The position numbers were made by a program, and so were the translations under genes. A model generated the notes under the pieces. It made no database searches. It was not told the DNA's origin and worked only from the letters and a program-made list of their open reading frames with translations. From positions 62,001-126,000 of the forward strand of contig JAFEBO010000003.1 of assembly GCA_018242625.1 (NCBI GenBank): a DNA stretch of 64,000 nucleotides, read 5' to 3'. Position 1 is the first letter of the stretch. Every line of letters starts with the position of its first letter. Shown piece after piece: positions 42,282 through 53,445 of the stretch. This stretch comes from Planctomycetota bacterium. GTDB lineage: Bacteria; Planctomycetota; Phycisphaerae; Phycisphaerales; UBA1924.

Positions 42282-44587
42282 CGGTTCCTGGGCTTGCCGA
42301 GCGTCCGCTGGAAGAAGTCGGCGACCCGTTCGTAGAGCCGCTCGACCATTTCGGGTCTGGTCACCATGTGCGTTTGACCGGCCAGCGGCACGAACTCGAA
42401 CGGCTTTCCTTCGCGGAACAGGCGATCGGTCAGTTTCAGCGAGTGCACGAAGTACACGTTGTCGTCCGCCGTCCCCTGCACGACGAGCAACGGCACCGAC
42501 AGATCCTTGCAATAGGTCAGGACGTCAGAGGCCTCATATCCCTTCCTGTTGACATCGGGGAGGCCCAGGTATCGTTCGGTGTAGTGCGTGTCGTAATCGC
42601 GAAAATCGGTGACGGGAGCTCCGGCCACAGCCGCCTTGAATACGTCCGGCCGGCGCATGGCGGCCATCGAAGAGAAGTACCCGCCGAAGGACCATCCGAA
42701 CACGCCGATCCGATCCCGGTCCATCTCCGGGAAGCGTGCGCAGAGTGCGATCAATGCTTCGCACTGGTCTGAAAGCGGCGCATCGATCAGGTTGCCCGCG
42801 CCGCTCTCTTTGTACACACGGGACCACTTTGCCCCGCGGCGGGGAGTGCCGCGTCCATCGATGCTGACCACGATGAAGCCCTGATCGGCGAACCACTGAT
42901 TGAGCGCATAGCTGCGCGCATTGGCGTTCACCATGTTCGCGGTGGGACCACCGTAGACAAAGTCGATGACGGGATATTTCTTCCCGGCCTGCATGTCGCG
43001 GGGCCTGATGATCACAGCGGGATAATCACGGCCGCCCGCCTGAACCGTCACCCACTGGGCCTGCGGCGCGAACGGAAGGGGCGCGGCGACCGACCGAATT
43101 TCCCCGACGCGCACACCCTCCTCCATCCCGGGCTTGCCCTTCCAGACCTCGACCACGCCCGAGCCGTCCCGGCGGCGGCCGCTGATCACCCAAGTCGTCA
43201 GCTTTTCATTCGCCTTGATTCCGAAGACACCCCCGGCATCGGAACCGCCGCTGCGGTCGGCGGAAGCCGTCAAACACTGAGCGGCTCCGGTCTTGAGATC
43301 GACACGCAGCACCTGAAGCTGGGCGCTATCCCCCGCCGGAGACGCCGTCACAACGGCGACATCGCCCCTGTCATCGACACAAACCAGCTGGGCCAATTGC
43401 CAGCCGGGGGGTGCGATGCGCTTCTGAACCGCACCGTCCGCCCCGCGCACCTGCAGCTCCCATCCATCGAAATCGCCCTGCTGGCTCAACCACACAAAGC
43501 GTCTACCCTCGGCGATCCAGTCGGGCGAGTCGTGCTCGAGTTCAATCCAGCACCGGTCCGTTTCGGTCAGCAGAGGTCGGAGCGAGCCGGTGGCGGGATT
43601 GACTTCGGAGAGCACCTGCTCGGTCTGCTCGCGATTCTGCACAAGGATGGTCATGGCTCCCGATCGGGGCCACGAAACCCGGGCTAAATAGGGGAATTGG
43701 GCCGAATCCCATTTGACCTCGATCGGAGCTCCTTCGCCCAGAATGTCCGGAGAAATGAAGAGCGAGACGATCGCGTTGTTCTTTCCTGTTCGGGGATATC
43801 GCCAGGGCTGCGGCTTCCTGGCCGGATCGGCCGGGTCGGGAATGTAAAACGTCTCGAGCCCCGAAGAATCCGTGCGCTGATAGGCGAGCCGACGGGAATC
43901 CGGCGACCACCAGAACCCGTGCATCCGCTTCATTTCCTCCTGCGCCGCGAATTCCGCTTCCCCGTAGGTCGTCTCATCGACCGCCTCCGGGCTCACCCGC
44001 CTGGGCTCTCCTCCCATCGTGGGACTCACCCACAGAGCACCGTCGCGGACAAACGCCACCCGGGCGCCGTCGGGAGAGAGCCGTGGATCGATCGCCGCAC
44101 CTCCGGTTGCGATCTCGTGAACCTGAGCCTTTCCGCCCCGTTCGAACGAAGCCACCGGGACTCGGAACAGTTTGCCGCTCAGGGGGACCAGCAGCGTTTT
44201 TCCGTCTCTGGAAAGCTCGAATGAAGTGATCCCCCGGCTGCTCATGCGCATCCGCTCGCGGCGGGCCAATTCCTCGGCGCTCAGTTTCTCGTCGCCCTTG
44301 CCGATCAGATCGGCGCCGGTCAGGATGAGCCGCTCACGGGAAGTGCTGACGTCAAAGGCCCACAAATCCTGCACGAAACTCTCTGGGCCCTGGGAGCGCA
44401 GAAAAAGGACAAGCTCGCCGTCGGGGGTGATGGAGAACGCACCGGGGTCGCCGAGCCGGAACCGGTTCGTCCGCGCGAAGAGCGACAGGAATTCTCGTGT
44501 CTGGGAACCGGCGGGTTGCTGGCCCAGTGCCGCGACAGCGACCATCGATGTCGCCGCCAGTACGCCGAGTGCAATAAACGTTCGCAT
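42278..44587 (-). CDS. S9 family peptidase (dipeptidyl-peptidase IV-like), exported
   Basis: A 769-residue serine peptidase with a signal peptide (FIALGVLAATSMVAVAALG). The N-terminal part is a beta-propeller with repeats such as FSITPDGELVLFLR and PRLSPDGARVAFVRDGALW. The C-terminal alpha/beta hydrolase carries the nucleophile GWSFGGYFSSM, the Asp in VVQGTADDNVY and the His in AGQTHMV. The double Glu (EAEFAAQEEM) before the hydrolase is the DPP IV substrate-binding element, so it probably removes dipeptides from peptide N-termini outside the cytoplasm. Start ATG 44587 was chosen because it begins the signal peptide; ATG 44644 would add 19 residues lacking that character. It is downstream of two acetyltransferases on the same strand. 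Confidence 0.9.
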   Translation of the reverse strand: MRTFIALGVLAATSMVAVAALGQQPAGSQTREFLSLFARTNRFRLGDPGAFSITPDGELVLFLRSQGPESFVQDLWAFDVSTSRERLILTGADLIGKGDEKLSAEELARRERMRMSSRGITSFELSRDGKTLLVPLSGKLFRVPVASFERGGKAQVHEIATGGAAIDPRLSPDGARVAFVRDGALWVSPTMGGEPRRVSPEAVDETTYGEAEFAAQEEMKRMHGFWWSPDSRRLAYQRTDSSGLETFYIPDPADPARKPQPWRYPRTGKNNAIVSLFISPDILGEGAPIEVKWDSAQFPYLARVSWPRSGAMTILVQNREQTEQVLSEVNPATGSLRPLLTETDRCWIELEHDSPDWIAEGRRFVWLSQQGDFDGWELQVRGADGAVQKRIAPPGWQLAQLVCVDDRGDVAVVTASPAGDSAQLQVLRVDLKTGAAQCLTASADRSGGSDAGGVFGIKANEKLTTWVISGRRRDGSGVVEVWKGKPGMEEGVRVGEIRSVAAPLPFAPQAQWVTVQAGGRDYPAVIIRPRDMQAGKKYPVIDFVYGGPTANMVNANARSYALNQWFADQGFIVVSIDGRGTPRRGAKWSRVYKESGAGNLIDAPLSDQCEALIALCARFPEMDRDRIGVFGWSFGGYFSSMAAMRRPDVFKAAVAGAPVTDFRDYDTHYTERYLGLPDVNRKGYEASDVLTYCKDLSVPLLVVQGTADDNVYFVHSLKLTDRLFREGKPFEFVPLAGQTHMVTRPEMVERLYERVADFFQRTLGKPRNR

Positions 44588-44622
44588 ACTAAAGAGTAAC
44601 CGGCGATCGGCGGCGTCGTGGA

Positions 44623-45813
44623 TCAGTAGTGGTCCGTCATCCACGGCGTGCCACCCCCGAGTGCCCCTCCCAGGATGTCGAGCGCCTCCGGTTCTCCGGA
44701 GCAGAGGCCGAGAATTGCCGCCTGACGGGGAGAGTAGAGGCCGCTGTAGAGGGGTGCGAGACCGCGGATATCACACTCGATTGCGGCACCCCGAGCGCCC
44801 TTGTTGCGATGGACTTTCGCTCTGCCGCGCTCGAACTCGATGCGCCATCGTCCTTCGTTTTCCGGGACAAGACGATCGCGGACTGACAGCACGACCGATC
44901 CGCGTGAAGCGGCGGAATAGCCCCGAGCCTCGAACGCCCGGACCACATCGACTATCCGCAGCATCCAGAAATCCTTGAGCTTGACCTCGTATCGCTGCTG
45001 CGGCAGCAGCGTGAGCAGCGGGTGCATCGGGCCTCCGCCAAACTGCACAAAATCACCCATCGGCTCAAAGTCGGCCAGGAATGCGATCAGCTGCCTTCCG
45101 GCGCTCTCGCTGGTGAACGCGAGATCGGAGAGATGAAGCTCCTGTCGACCCGTTGTGTCGTCCCTTTTCTGTGCCAGGTAGAGATAGCCGGACAGGTCGC
45201 CCGCGGAATCGGTTACGCCGAACCCCTGAAATCTGGAATCGCGCATTTCCCGGATGCGCTTCCAGACGTAATCGGTCCGGTCGAGCAGACCGTTGAAGCT
45301 TGAGGCAAATCGCGTGTAGCACGCTTTCACGCGATTGTGATCGCTCTCGTCCAGCACGATCACCTGGCGGGACTTGTCGCCTCCCAGCAGCCGCACAAGC
45401 GGTATCCGCGTGATGAAACGGTGGCCCGCCTGTTCGAATCCGGACTGACGGTACAGCGCCTGCGTCGACGCGTAGAGCCCCCCGAGCGCGGCTCCCTCCT
45501 CACGCATTTCCCGCACGCAGGATTCCATCATCCGCCGGGCGTGCCCTTTGCCGCGCAATTCGGGCGCGGTCGCTACACCGGCGATTCCCACGAGCGGCAC
45601 GCTCCTGCCGCCAAAGAACTGTCCCATCGAAATCCGCCGAAGACAGGCCGGAATCTGCCTGCCCTCGCGCACAACCCGGATGTTCTCAATGCCGTTGTCG
45701 GTGAGCCACTTGGTGACGCCGTCCAACGTCCCCGCGAAGGCCAGCGCGATCATCCGTGCAGCCGTCGGTATATCGCGGGACCTGGCCCTCTCGTACTTTG
45801 TGTCCGATTTCAT
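44623..45813 (-). CDS. Eis-like GNAT acetyltransferase
   Basis: A 396-residue protein with an N-terminal GNAT domain (GIAGVATAPELRGKGHARRMM, the acetyl-CoA loop) followed by ALYRQSGFEQAG, a second acetyltransferase-like half and a C-terminal sterol-carrier-like domain (FERGRAKV, PRQAAILGLCSG). This three-domain layout is that of Eis, which acetylates amines on lysines or aminoglycosides. Start ATG 45813 is preferred over ATG 45831 because GGGGAG lies just before it. It is followed by the S9 peptidase after 35 bp and preceded by another acetyltransferase after 32 bp on the same strand. Substrate unknown. Confidence 0.82.
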   Translation of the reverse strand: MKSDTKYERARSRDIPTAARMIALAFAGTLDGVTKWLTDNGIENIRVVREGRQIPACLRRISMGQFFGGRSVPLVGIAGVATAPELRGKGHARRMMESCVREMREEGAALGGLYASTQALYRQSGFEQAGHRFITRIPLVRLLGGDKSRQVIVLDESDHNRVKACYTRFASSFNGLLDRTDYVWKRIREMRDSRFQGFGVTDSAGDLSGYLYLAQKRDDTTGRQELHLSDLAFTSESAGRQLIAFLADFEPMGDFVQFGGGPMHPLLTLLPQQRYEVKLKDFWMLRIVDVVRAFEARGYSAASRGSVVLSVRDRLVPENEGRWRIEFERGRAKVHRNKGARGAAIECDIRGLAPLYSGLYSPRQAAILGLCSGEPEALDILGGALGGGTPWMTDHY

Positions 45814-45845
45814 CACGACTCCCCGGCCCATGTGCGGGCGGCAAA

Positions 45846-46325
45846 TCAGTCCTGTTTGTACGACTCACGGTCCAGCACTTCCATGTACCGGGACGGGTCG
45901 GGCATCGGTGCAAACCCGAACTTTGCATACAGGCCGTGCGCGTCTCTGGTCATCAGGCAGAGCCTTCGCAATCCCCGCAAGTCCGGGTGCTCCACGATTG
46001 CCCGCATCAGACGCCGGGAGAGACCGCGGCCCCTGTGACTTTCCAGAACAAAGACGTCGGCGATGTATCCAAAGGTCGCAAAATCGGTGATCACGCGGGC
46101 GAATCCAACCTGTGCCGGTGCTCCCGGCCCGGCCTGGCCGGACACGGCAGGGCGCATCTTCGTCGCGTCGTACACCCCGAAGCAGAGAGCATTGGCGATG
46201 CCTCGCTCCACACGGGAGCGCGTGATCCCGGGGGACCAGTAACATGCATTCAGAAATTTATGGATCACATCCACGTCGAGCAGCAACCTGTCCGTAGAAA
46301 TCAGGTATTCCTTGTCGTTCCCCAT
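45846..46325 (-). CDS. GNAT family N-acetyltransferase
   Basis: A 159-residue acetyltransferase with the acetyl-CoA loop VLESHRGRGLSRRLM and the C-terminal AHGLYAKFGFAPMPDP typical of the GNAT fold. The N-terminus begins at MGNDKEYLIST. ATG 46325 overlaps the ATG of the divergent zinc-ribbon protein, so one of the two starts may be elsewhere. It leads a three-gene minus-strand series with the Eis-like enzyme and the S9 peptidase. Substrate unknown. Confidence 0.82.
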   Translation of the reverse strand: MGNDKEYLISTDRLLLDVDVIHKFLNACYWSPGITRSRVERGIANALCFGVYDATKMRPAVSGQAGPGAPAQVGFARVITDFATFGYIADVFVLESHRGRGLSRRLMRAIVEHPDLRGLRRLCLMTRDAHGLYAKFGFAPMPDPSRYMEVLDRESYKQD

Positions 46326-46935
46326 GACCGAGAATAGCCCGCAATCTTCGCCACCCCCTTCCGCACACATCGCTCCCCGGAGGCGACGCTGGCGGCGGGG
46401 CCAGCTTGCGCTGCTTCTTCTTTTCGTGATCTCCCTGTTGTTCTGGATCGCCTCGGCGTTTTTCACCGTTTCGTTCCGCAACGACACCACGGGCTCTACC
46501 GAGCTTCGCGGCGGATCGATCGAAATCTGGACCAAAACCCAGAAGGAGGCGCAGCGTCAGTCTTCGGAGCAGTTCGAACGCGAACCCCCCTGGACTGTGC
46601 GCTGGGCATGGCCAATTGACCGCGGGCACACGGTCGAGAAGAACTCGCCCGAGTTCGCCCGCGGCGAATCGATCGGCTGGCATCCTCCAAGAAACCCCGA
46701 GATGTTCTTCCGCCCGTGGATGACGCGGTCAAACAACTCTTGGTTCATCCGGGCGCCGCTCTGGCTGATCGTTCTGCCGCTGGGATTGCTGGTCGTCTTG
46801 CTTCGGCTCCTGCACGTGCGTTCGCCGTTCGTTCCTCGCTGCGAGAACTGCAACTACTCGCTGGCGGGAATCGCGGATGGCGAGTGCGTGGTGTGCCCGG
46901 AGTGCGGCAGGGAGCAACTGCCGACGACCGGCTAG
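46324..46935 (+). CDS. Membrane protein with C-terminal zinc ribbon
   Basis: About 203 residues with two transmembrane helices (LALLLLFVISLLFWIASAFF near the N-terminus and LIVLPLGLLVVLLRLL near the C-terminus), an extracytoplasmic middle rich in Trp/Pro, and a short cytoplasmic tail with CENCNYSLAGI and CPECG. That CxxCxYxLxG...CPxCG zinc ribbon recurs in many planctomycete membrane proteins; a second example is at 51211-51975. ATG 46324 (MTENSPQS) is the probable start; TTG 46312 is an alternative. It is head to head with an acetyltransferase whose start codon overlaps its own. Function unknown. Confidence 0.72.
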   Translation: MTENSPQSSPPPSAHIAPRRRRWRRGQLALLLLFVISLLFWIASAFFTVSFRNDTTGSTELRGGSIEIWTKTQKEAQRQSSEQFEREPPWTVRWAWPIDRGHTVEKNSPEFARGESIGWHPPRNPEMFFRPWMTRSNNSWFIRAPLWLIVLPLGLLVVLLRLLHVRSPFVPRCENCNYSLAGIADGECVVCPECGREQLPTTG

Positions 46936-46960
46936 CGCCGCAGATTCACGCGGTCACCGG

Positions 46961-47845
46961 CTACTCGCACAGCAACGCGTCGTACGCCGCGGCGAAGAGC
47001 GCGAAGTCGCTGTCCTCCACGATCCCGTCGTGGTTCAGATCGGCGGGACAACCGAGCGGCATCGCCGTATCCGCGCAGTCGAGGGTGTCGTAGGCCGAGG
47101 CGAAGACCACGAAGTCCATGTCCTCGACTAGTTGATCGGAGTTGAGATCGGCCGGGCAGAACGCGCCGTCGGTAAACCACACGTCAAGACCGAGCGGGGG
47201 CGTCGCCCACGCCGATCCGCCGGGCGGCAATCCTCCGCTCGACCACCAGAATTCGAGCGCGATGCCGTAAACCCCCGGCGTCGCGACGGAAAATTCCGCG
47301 GCGGCACCTGCCAGAGCGCAATCGATCTGCCTGGTCGCGAGCGGCGCTCCGGCATGGTCCATCAGCGAGACCACGGCGTACGTCCCCGTATAGATCTGGT
47401 GAGGCGCGTACTGGAGCGTGCACCCGGCGTCGCACGAGAAGGGCTCGGTGTACGACGCGCCCATATCGAGGGACATCCCCGGCCCCGTCACGCCATCGAC
47501 ATCAGCAAATGCCGAAAACTGAACCGTGCCCGCGTCGGACGCCGCGGCCGGGAGAATCTGCACGTCGATGTTCCCCTGCGCACTGAACGGATCGTCGGGC
47601 AGCGGGCCGATCGCAAAGGGGCCGCCGACGGCCAGCCCGGCCAGGAGGCGCTGCGCCGAACTCGAGCGCTCTTTGGTGTCGTCTTGCACGCAGCGCTTCG
47701 CCTTCTGCTGGGCTTTCGAAACACCGGCCGCCTGGCTGCACGCTTCTCGCGCGCCCGTCGACGCCGAGCGAGCCGCGAGTGCGATGCCCGGAGCAACTGC
47801 ACACCCAACGGCAGTCATCGCGATCGTACTTCCGGGAAGTTTCAT
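46961..47845 (-). CDS. Secreted protein with C-terminal dockerin-like repeat pair
   Basis: A 294-residue protein with a signal sequence (AMTAVGCAVAPGIALAA) and a beta-rich mature region. The last 70 residues hold two repeats, CPADLNSDQLVEDMDFVVF and CPADLNHDGIVEDSDFALF, each followed by AxAYDxLxC. The D-x-N-x-D-x-x-x-x-x-D-F pattern is a dockerin-like calcium loop. A second gene with the same tail lies at 58540-59508. Two additional Cys pairs in the middle (CDAGC) may form disulfides. ATG 47845 has AGGAGG at the right distance. In Phycisphaerae such tails are frequent on extracellular proteins; the ligand is not known. The main domain is not recognised. Confidence 0.78.
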   Translation of the reverse strand: MKLPGSTIAMTAVGCAVAPGIALAARSASTGAREACSQAAGVSKAQQKAKRCVQDDTKERSSSAQRLLAGLAVGGPFAIGPLPDDPFSAQGNIDVQILPAAASDAGTVQFSAFADVDGVTGPGMSLDMGASYTEPFSCDAGCTLQYAPHQIYTGTYAVVSLMDHAGAPLATRQIDCALAGAAAEFSVATPGVYGIALEFWWSSGGLPPGGSAWATPPLGLDVWFTDGAFCPADLNSDQLVEDMDFVVFASAYDTLDCADTAMPLGCPADLNHDGIVEDSDFALFAAAYDALLCE

Positions 47846-47924
47846 TGGAGCCTCCTTTGGTGGGCTCGTCCCCCACTCGAATTGCACCGACCAGGCCATA
47901 CCTTGCAGGCAGAACTGTGATTTC

Positions 47925-47957
47925 GCGAAAGAAAACCCCCGGCATGTGCCGGGGGTT
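47925..47957 (-). terminator. Rho-independent terminator of atpD
   Basis: Stem AACCCCCGGC/GCCGGGGGTT (47934-47943 and 47948-47957, 4-nt loop) followed on the minus strand by TTTTCTTT. It lies 51 bp past the atpD stop. Confidence 0.85.
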
Positions 47958-48007
47958 GAGTGTTCTGAACTATGGCTCTTTGCGAACTTGACCCTTTGGC
48001 CGTTTAA

Positions 48008-49876
<1,869 letters not shown>

Positions 49877-50638
49877 GTGCCCAAATTCAGCAAGTTCGCC
49901 AAAGCGTCGTTCATGTTCTCCACTTTGGCGCTTGCCGCGGTCGCACCCGAGGGGCAGAAGACAAGCCCGGTCACTCCTGACCCGGCGAAGCCGACAACCT
50001 CCCCGGTGCAGCCCGCTGCTCCAGCCGACGCAAAGGCCAGCGGGCCGGGGCCGGTCATTGCCTCGACAGGCGTGGTGGATCGGGCAAAAAAACTCGGCGA
50101 CACCGCTCCCGACTTCACACTTCCCGATGCCCAGGGCGGCACGTTTGTGCTCAAAGACGCTCTGGTCAAAGGCCCGGTTGTCCTCACGTGGTTCCGGGGA
50201 GAATGGTGCCCCTTCTGCAACAAACAGCTTGTGGGCCTGCAGGAACGCATGAAGGACTTTGAAGCCGCGGGGGCGACTGTCGTTGCTATCAGCCCGCAAA
50301 CCATGGATCACACGCAGGCAACCGTCACGAAGGACAGCGTCCGGTTCCACATGCTCAGCGACGAGGGCTTCAAGGTCGGAGAAGCGTACGGAGTAAAGTA
50401 CGAAGTCCCGCCCGCGATGAAGGAACAACTCAAGAAGTACAAGCTCGATCTTTCGAAGTACAACGGGGGCGAGGGAGATGCGCTGCCCCTCACGGTTTCC
50501 TACGTGATCGACCAGCAGGGTGTCATCCGCTACGCCTTCATCGATCCGGATTACACCAAGCGTGCCTCGCCGGATGACTTGCTGGCGGCGGTAAACAAGA
50601 TCAAGGGCGGGCAGACGCAGAGCACGGATAAGAAGTAG
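49877..50638 (+). CDS. Exported peroxiredoxin (AhpC/TSA family)
   Basis: A 253-residue protein starting at GTG. It has an N-terminal signal-like segment (KASFMFSTLALAAVA), a Pro/Thr/Ala linker of about 50 residues, then a thioredoxin-fold peroxiredoxin domain: GDTAPDFTLPDAQGG and FRGEWCPFCNKQLVG with Cys111 and Cys114. The WCPxC redox pair and VVAISPQTMDHTQ put it near the AhpC-TSA or Bcp-like group. It would reduce peroxides in the periplasm. GTG 49877 with CGGAG at 8 nt gives a sensible signal peptide; the long open frame upstream is antisense to atpD. The same layout of signal, Pro-rich linker and peroxidase is seen in the glutathione peroxidase at 15741. Confidence 0.85.
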   Translation: MPKFSKFAKASFMFSTLALAAVAPEGQKTSPVTPDPAKPTTSPVQPAAPADAKASGPGPVIASTGVVDRAKKLGDTAPDFTLPDAQGGTFVLKDALVKGPVVLTWFRGEWCPFCNKQLVGLQERMKDFEAAGATVVAISPQTMDHTQATVTKDSVRFHMLSDEGFKVGEAYGVKYEVPPAMKEQLKKYKLDLSKYNGGEGDALPLTVSYVIDQQGVIRYAFIDPDYTKRASPDDLLAAVNKIKGGQTQSTDKK

Positions 50639-50644
50639 AGATCG

Positions 50645-51214
50645 CTATCCGACGCGCGGCAGCGCAATCCGCGCAAACATCCGTTCATCCACAAACTTTC
50701 CGTCCTTCAGGAACCGTTGACGCAGCACACCTTCCTCGTGAAACCCAGCCTTCCGCAGCACATTCATCGACGCCGTATTCCCTTCGAACACGCCCGCTTC
50801 GAGCCGGTTGATCCCAAGCTCCCGGTGCGCGAGCCCCACCACAGCCCGGGCCGCTTCCGTCATGAATCCGTATCCCCAGAACGGCGCTCCCAGCCAATAA
50901 CCCATCTCCGCACGCTTGTGTGCGGGGCGTCCGACCAGCCCTATCGCGCCCATCAAATCTCCGCGCGTGCTGCGGATCGCAAAGTTGAACGACCAGTCTT
51001 CCCGCCACCGGCCCCACTGCGCCGCGTGCGTCCCGATCCACTCCTCCGCGTGCCGCGGCTCGTACGGGTGCGGGATGAGGAGCGTCATTTCATAGATGCG
51101 CCTGTCGCCAGCCAGCGCAGCAACGGAAGGGCAATCCGACATCGCGAACGCATTCAGCAGTAGCCGTTCGGTTCGAATGGTCGGCCGGCGCTCCCCGTCG
51201 TGTTGCAGCGTCAT
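50645..51214 (-). CDS. GNAT N-acetyltransferase (RimJ/RimL-like)
   Basis: A 189-residue enzyme with IRTERLLLNAFAMSD at the N-terminus, GYWLGAPFWGYGFMTEAARAVV (acetyl-CoA loop) and NTASMNVLRKAGFHEEGVL, the pattern of RimJ/RimL-type acetyltransferases of protein N-termini or small amines. Its ATG overlaps the stop of the upstream zinc-ribbon membrane protein by four bases (ATGA), so the two are translationally coupled. Substrate unknown. Confidence 0.87.
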   Translation of the reverse strand: MTLQHDGERRPTIRTERLLLNAFAMSDCPSVAALAGDRRIYEMTLLIPHPYEPRHAEEWIGTHAAQWGRWREDWSFNFAIRSTRGDLMGAIGLVGRPAHKRAEMGYWLGAPFWGYGFMTEAARAVVGLAHRELGINRLEAGVFEGNTASMNVLRKAGFHEEGVLRQRFLKDGKFVDERMFARIALPRVG

Positions 51215-51975
51215 GCGTGCACAATAGCAACCGATAACGGAACACCGGCAGCACCACATTCCGGACACCGCGAAGTGTTCTTCAGTCCTCTCAGGTCGTA
51301 TCCGCACACGAGACACGAATTGGAAAGCTGCACGCGTGCGCGGCGCCGTTCGTCGGCGAGGGCCAGGGCGCTCATCCAGGCGATCGATGCGTGAAAGACT
51401 AACGCCTCGAAGCCTTGGGGTACGTTCCACGGAATGGCGATCCCGTAGATGTTCACTCCGTGCCACACCGCGACGCAGATGCCTCCGAGGAAGAGCACCG
51501 GCCATGCGGCACGCCAGTTCCGCCAGAAGATCGCGAGCACGATCGCGGAGCCCAGCAGCGTGAGACGAGAGGCGAACACCTCGACACCGGGGAGTATTTC
51601 CACTGTAGAAGTGACTTCCTGCTGCACGCGCTGAGCGATCACCATCCAAGTCATCAGCAGAACCCATACGCGGGCGGGTGTTCGAAGCGGGCGGAACCAC
51701 GCAAAGACCATGAGGTACATCAGCACGAAGATGCCGATCTCGGCCTCGGTCAGCGTGTACCACTGAAACGAAAGCACGTTCAGAAGGAATCGCAGGCCCT
51801 CCCACCCGAGCGCGCGATGGAGCGCTGGCAGCAAGGGCGTGAGCAAATCCAGCCGCAACATCCACGCCAGAAGCAGCGCACCCATCACGGGAACCAGCGC
51901 CCAGCCGCGCCACGTCCAAGCCAGCAGCGGCCGATCCAGACGAGATTGTTCCCATTCGGGCTTTGCACACCGCAT
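51211..51975 (-). CDS. Polytopic membrane protein with C-terminal zinc ribbon
   Basis: A protein of about 254 residues with six or so predicted transmembrane helices (ALVPVMGALLLAWML, IGIFVLMYLMVFAWF, VLFLGGICVAVWH) ending in a cytoplasmic tail CLVCGYDLRGL...CPECGAAG. The tail is the same zinc-ribbon type as in the protein at 46324-46935. Start ATG 51975 (MRCAKPEW) is preferred; the frame continues to 52083. It is coupled to the downstream acetyltransferase by an ATGA overlap and is divergent from sucC. The membrane domain was not recognised, and no function is assigned. Confidence 0.72.
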   Translation of the reverse strand: MRCAKPEWEQSRLDRPLLAWTWRGWALVPVMGALLLAWMLRLDLLTPLLPALHRALGWEGLRFLLNVLSFQWYTLTEAEIGIFVLMYLMVFAWFRPLRTPARVWVLLMTWMVIAQRVQQEVTSTVEILPGVEVFASRLTLLGSAIVLAIFWRNWRAAWPVLFLGGICVAVWHGVNIYGIAIPWNVPQGFEALVFHASIAWMSALALADERRRARVQLSNSCLVCGYDLRGLKNTSRCPECGAAGVPLSVAIVHA

Positions 51976-52097
51976 GTGTGGTGCTCCCGCAGAAGGTCGC
52001 CCCGAATCGATTCGGCCGCGAATCTCCAGAGTTGCGTCCTTGCCGCTCTTCCGGCTCGCTTGGTTCGGCTCGCCCGTCCCCACTACCCTTCAGCCCT

Positions 52098-53381
52098 ATG
52101 AAGATCCACGAGCACCAGGCCCGCGACCTCCTCCACTCCTACAAGATCCCCGTTCCGCCGGGCCGCATGATCACTTCTGTCGATCATGCCGCCGACGCGT
52201 TCCAGCAGGCCGTGGCCGGCAGCCCGACCGGGGAAGTCGTGATCAAGGCCCAGGTTCACGCGGGCGGGCGCGGCAAGGCCGGTTTCGTCAAGCTCGTCAA
52301 AAACAAAGACGACGCGGTCAACGCCGCCAAGTTCATGCTGACCAATCGCATGAAGTCGCCCCAGACTCCACCCGAAGGACTGGAAGTCAAAAAGGTCCTC
52401 ATCGCGCAGGCCGCCGAGATCGCCAAGCGCTCCACCGGCGGCCACGAAGAGTTCTATCTCGCCATCACCACCGACCGCAAAAGCCGGCGCAACATCCTCA
52501 TCGCCTCGCGCGAGGGCGGCGTTGAGATCGAAACGGTCGCACACGACCGGCCGGAGGCCATCATCAAGGTCGCGCTCCATCCGCTGCTCGGATTGCAGGG
52601 ATTCCAGGCACGCGAGGTCGCGTTCAAACTCGGCTTCACGGGCAAGCAGATCGGCCAGGCTGTCGCGGTCATGACTTCGCTCTCGAAACTCTTCGTCGAG
52701 AAGGACTGCACCCTCGCCGAGATCAACCCGCTCGTTCTCACGCCCCCGACCAAAGAAAACCCCGACGGCCAGGTGATCGCCATCGACGCCAAGTTCTCCT
52801 TCGATGAGAACGGCCTCTTCCGCCACCCCGAGATCGCGGCACTCGCCGACACCGCCGAAGAAAACCCCGGCGAGATCCGAGCCCAGAAGTACGGCCTCTC
52901 GTACGTCGCGCTCGACGGCCAGATCGGCTGCCTTGTGAACGGCGCGGGCCTCGCGATGGCCACGATGGACATCATCAAGCTCGAGGGTCAGAAGCTGCTC
53001 GAATCCAAGGGCATCAAGGACAAGACCATCGAGCCCGCCAACTTCCTCGACGTCGGCGGCAGCGCCACCGAAGAAGCGGTCACCGAGGCCTTCGGCATCA
53101 TCCTCTCCGACGATCGCGTCAAAGGCATCCTCGTCAACATCTTCGGCGGCATTATGAAGTGCGACGTGATCGCGCAGGGCATCATCAACGCCGCCCGCGG
53201 GTTCAAGAACAAGGACGGCAGCACCGGCTTCAAGGTCCCGCTGGTCGTCCGCCTCGAGGGCACCAACGTCGAAGCCGGCCGCAAACTCCTGCAGGACGCC
53301 AAAGCCTCGCTCCCAACGCTGCAAGCCGCGACGGATCTCAGCGACGCCGCGAAGAAGGTTGTGGCAGCGGTCGCGGGCTGA
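52098..53381 (+). CDS. sucC: Succinyl-CoA synthetase beta subunit
   Basis: ATP-grasp subunit of 427 residues. It begins [20 protein letters not shown], has [19 protein letters not shown] (nucleotide-binding loop), EINPLVLTP (metal-binding) and [14 protein letters not shown] with [17 protein letters not shown] (CoA-ligase domain). With SucD it makes ATP (or GTP) and succinate from succinyl-CoA in the TCA cycle. It is somewhat longer than the usual 390 residues, with small insertions in the ATP-grasp part. ATG 52098 is the canonical start; an in-frame ATG at 51963 lies in the neighbouring gene. The usual partner sucD does not follow. Confidence 0.95.
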   Translation: MKIHEHQARDLLHSYKIPVPPGRMITSVDHAADAFQQAVAGSPTGEVVIKAQVHAGGRGKAGFVKLVKNKDDAVNAAKFMLTNRMKSPQTPPEGLEVKKVLIAQAAEIAKRSTGGHEEFYLAITTDRKSRRNILIASREGGVEIETVAHDRPEAIIKVALHPLLGLQGFQAREVAFKLGFTGKQIGQAVAVMTSLSKLFVEKDCTLAEINPLVLTPPTKENPDGQVIAIDAKFSFDENGLFRHPEIAALADTAEENPGEIRAQKYGLSYVALDGQIGCLVNGAGLAMATMDIIKLEGQKLLESKGIKDKTIEPANFLDVGGSATEEAVTEAFGIILSDDRVKGILVNIFGGIMKCDVIAQGIINAARGFKNKDGSTGFKVPLVVRLEGTNVEAGRKLLQDAKASLPTLQAATDLSDAAKKVVAAVAG

Positions 53382-53418
53382 ACTCGGGCGCAAGTCCCCG
53401 ATCTGGCCTGGCAGATGA

Positions 53419-53445
53419 CCGATCCGGGTTCTCCCACCGGATCGG
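53419..53445. other. Stem-loop after sucC
   Basis: Perfect 9-bp inverted repeat CCGATCCGG (53419-53427) / CCGGATCGG (53437-53445) with a 9-nt loop, 37 bp after the sucC stop. There is no T-run on either side, so it is not a typical intrinsic terminator. It may stabilise the mRNA 3' end or act as an operator. Confidence 0.5.

Noticed and set aside
53419..53445. Inverted repeat after sucC as an intrinsic terminator
   Set aside because: Stem is perfect but no T-run follows in either direction; kept only as a stem-loop.
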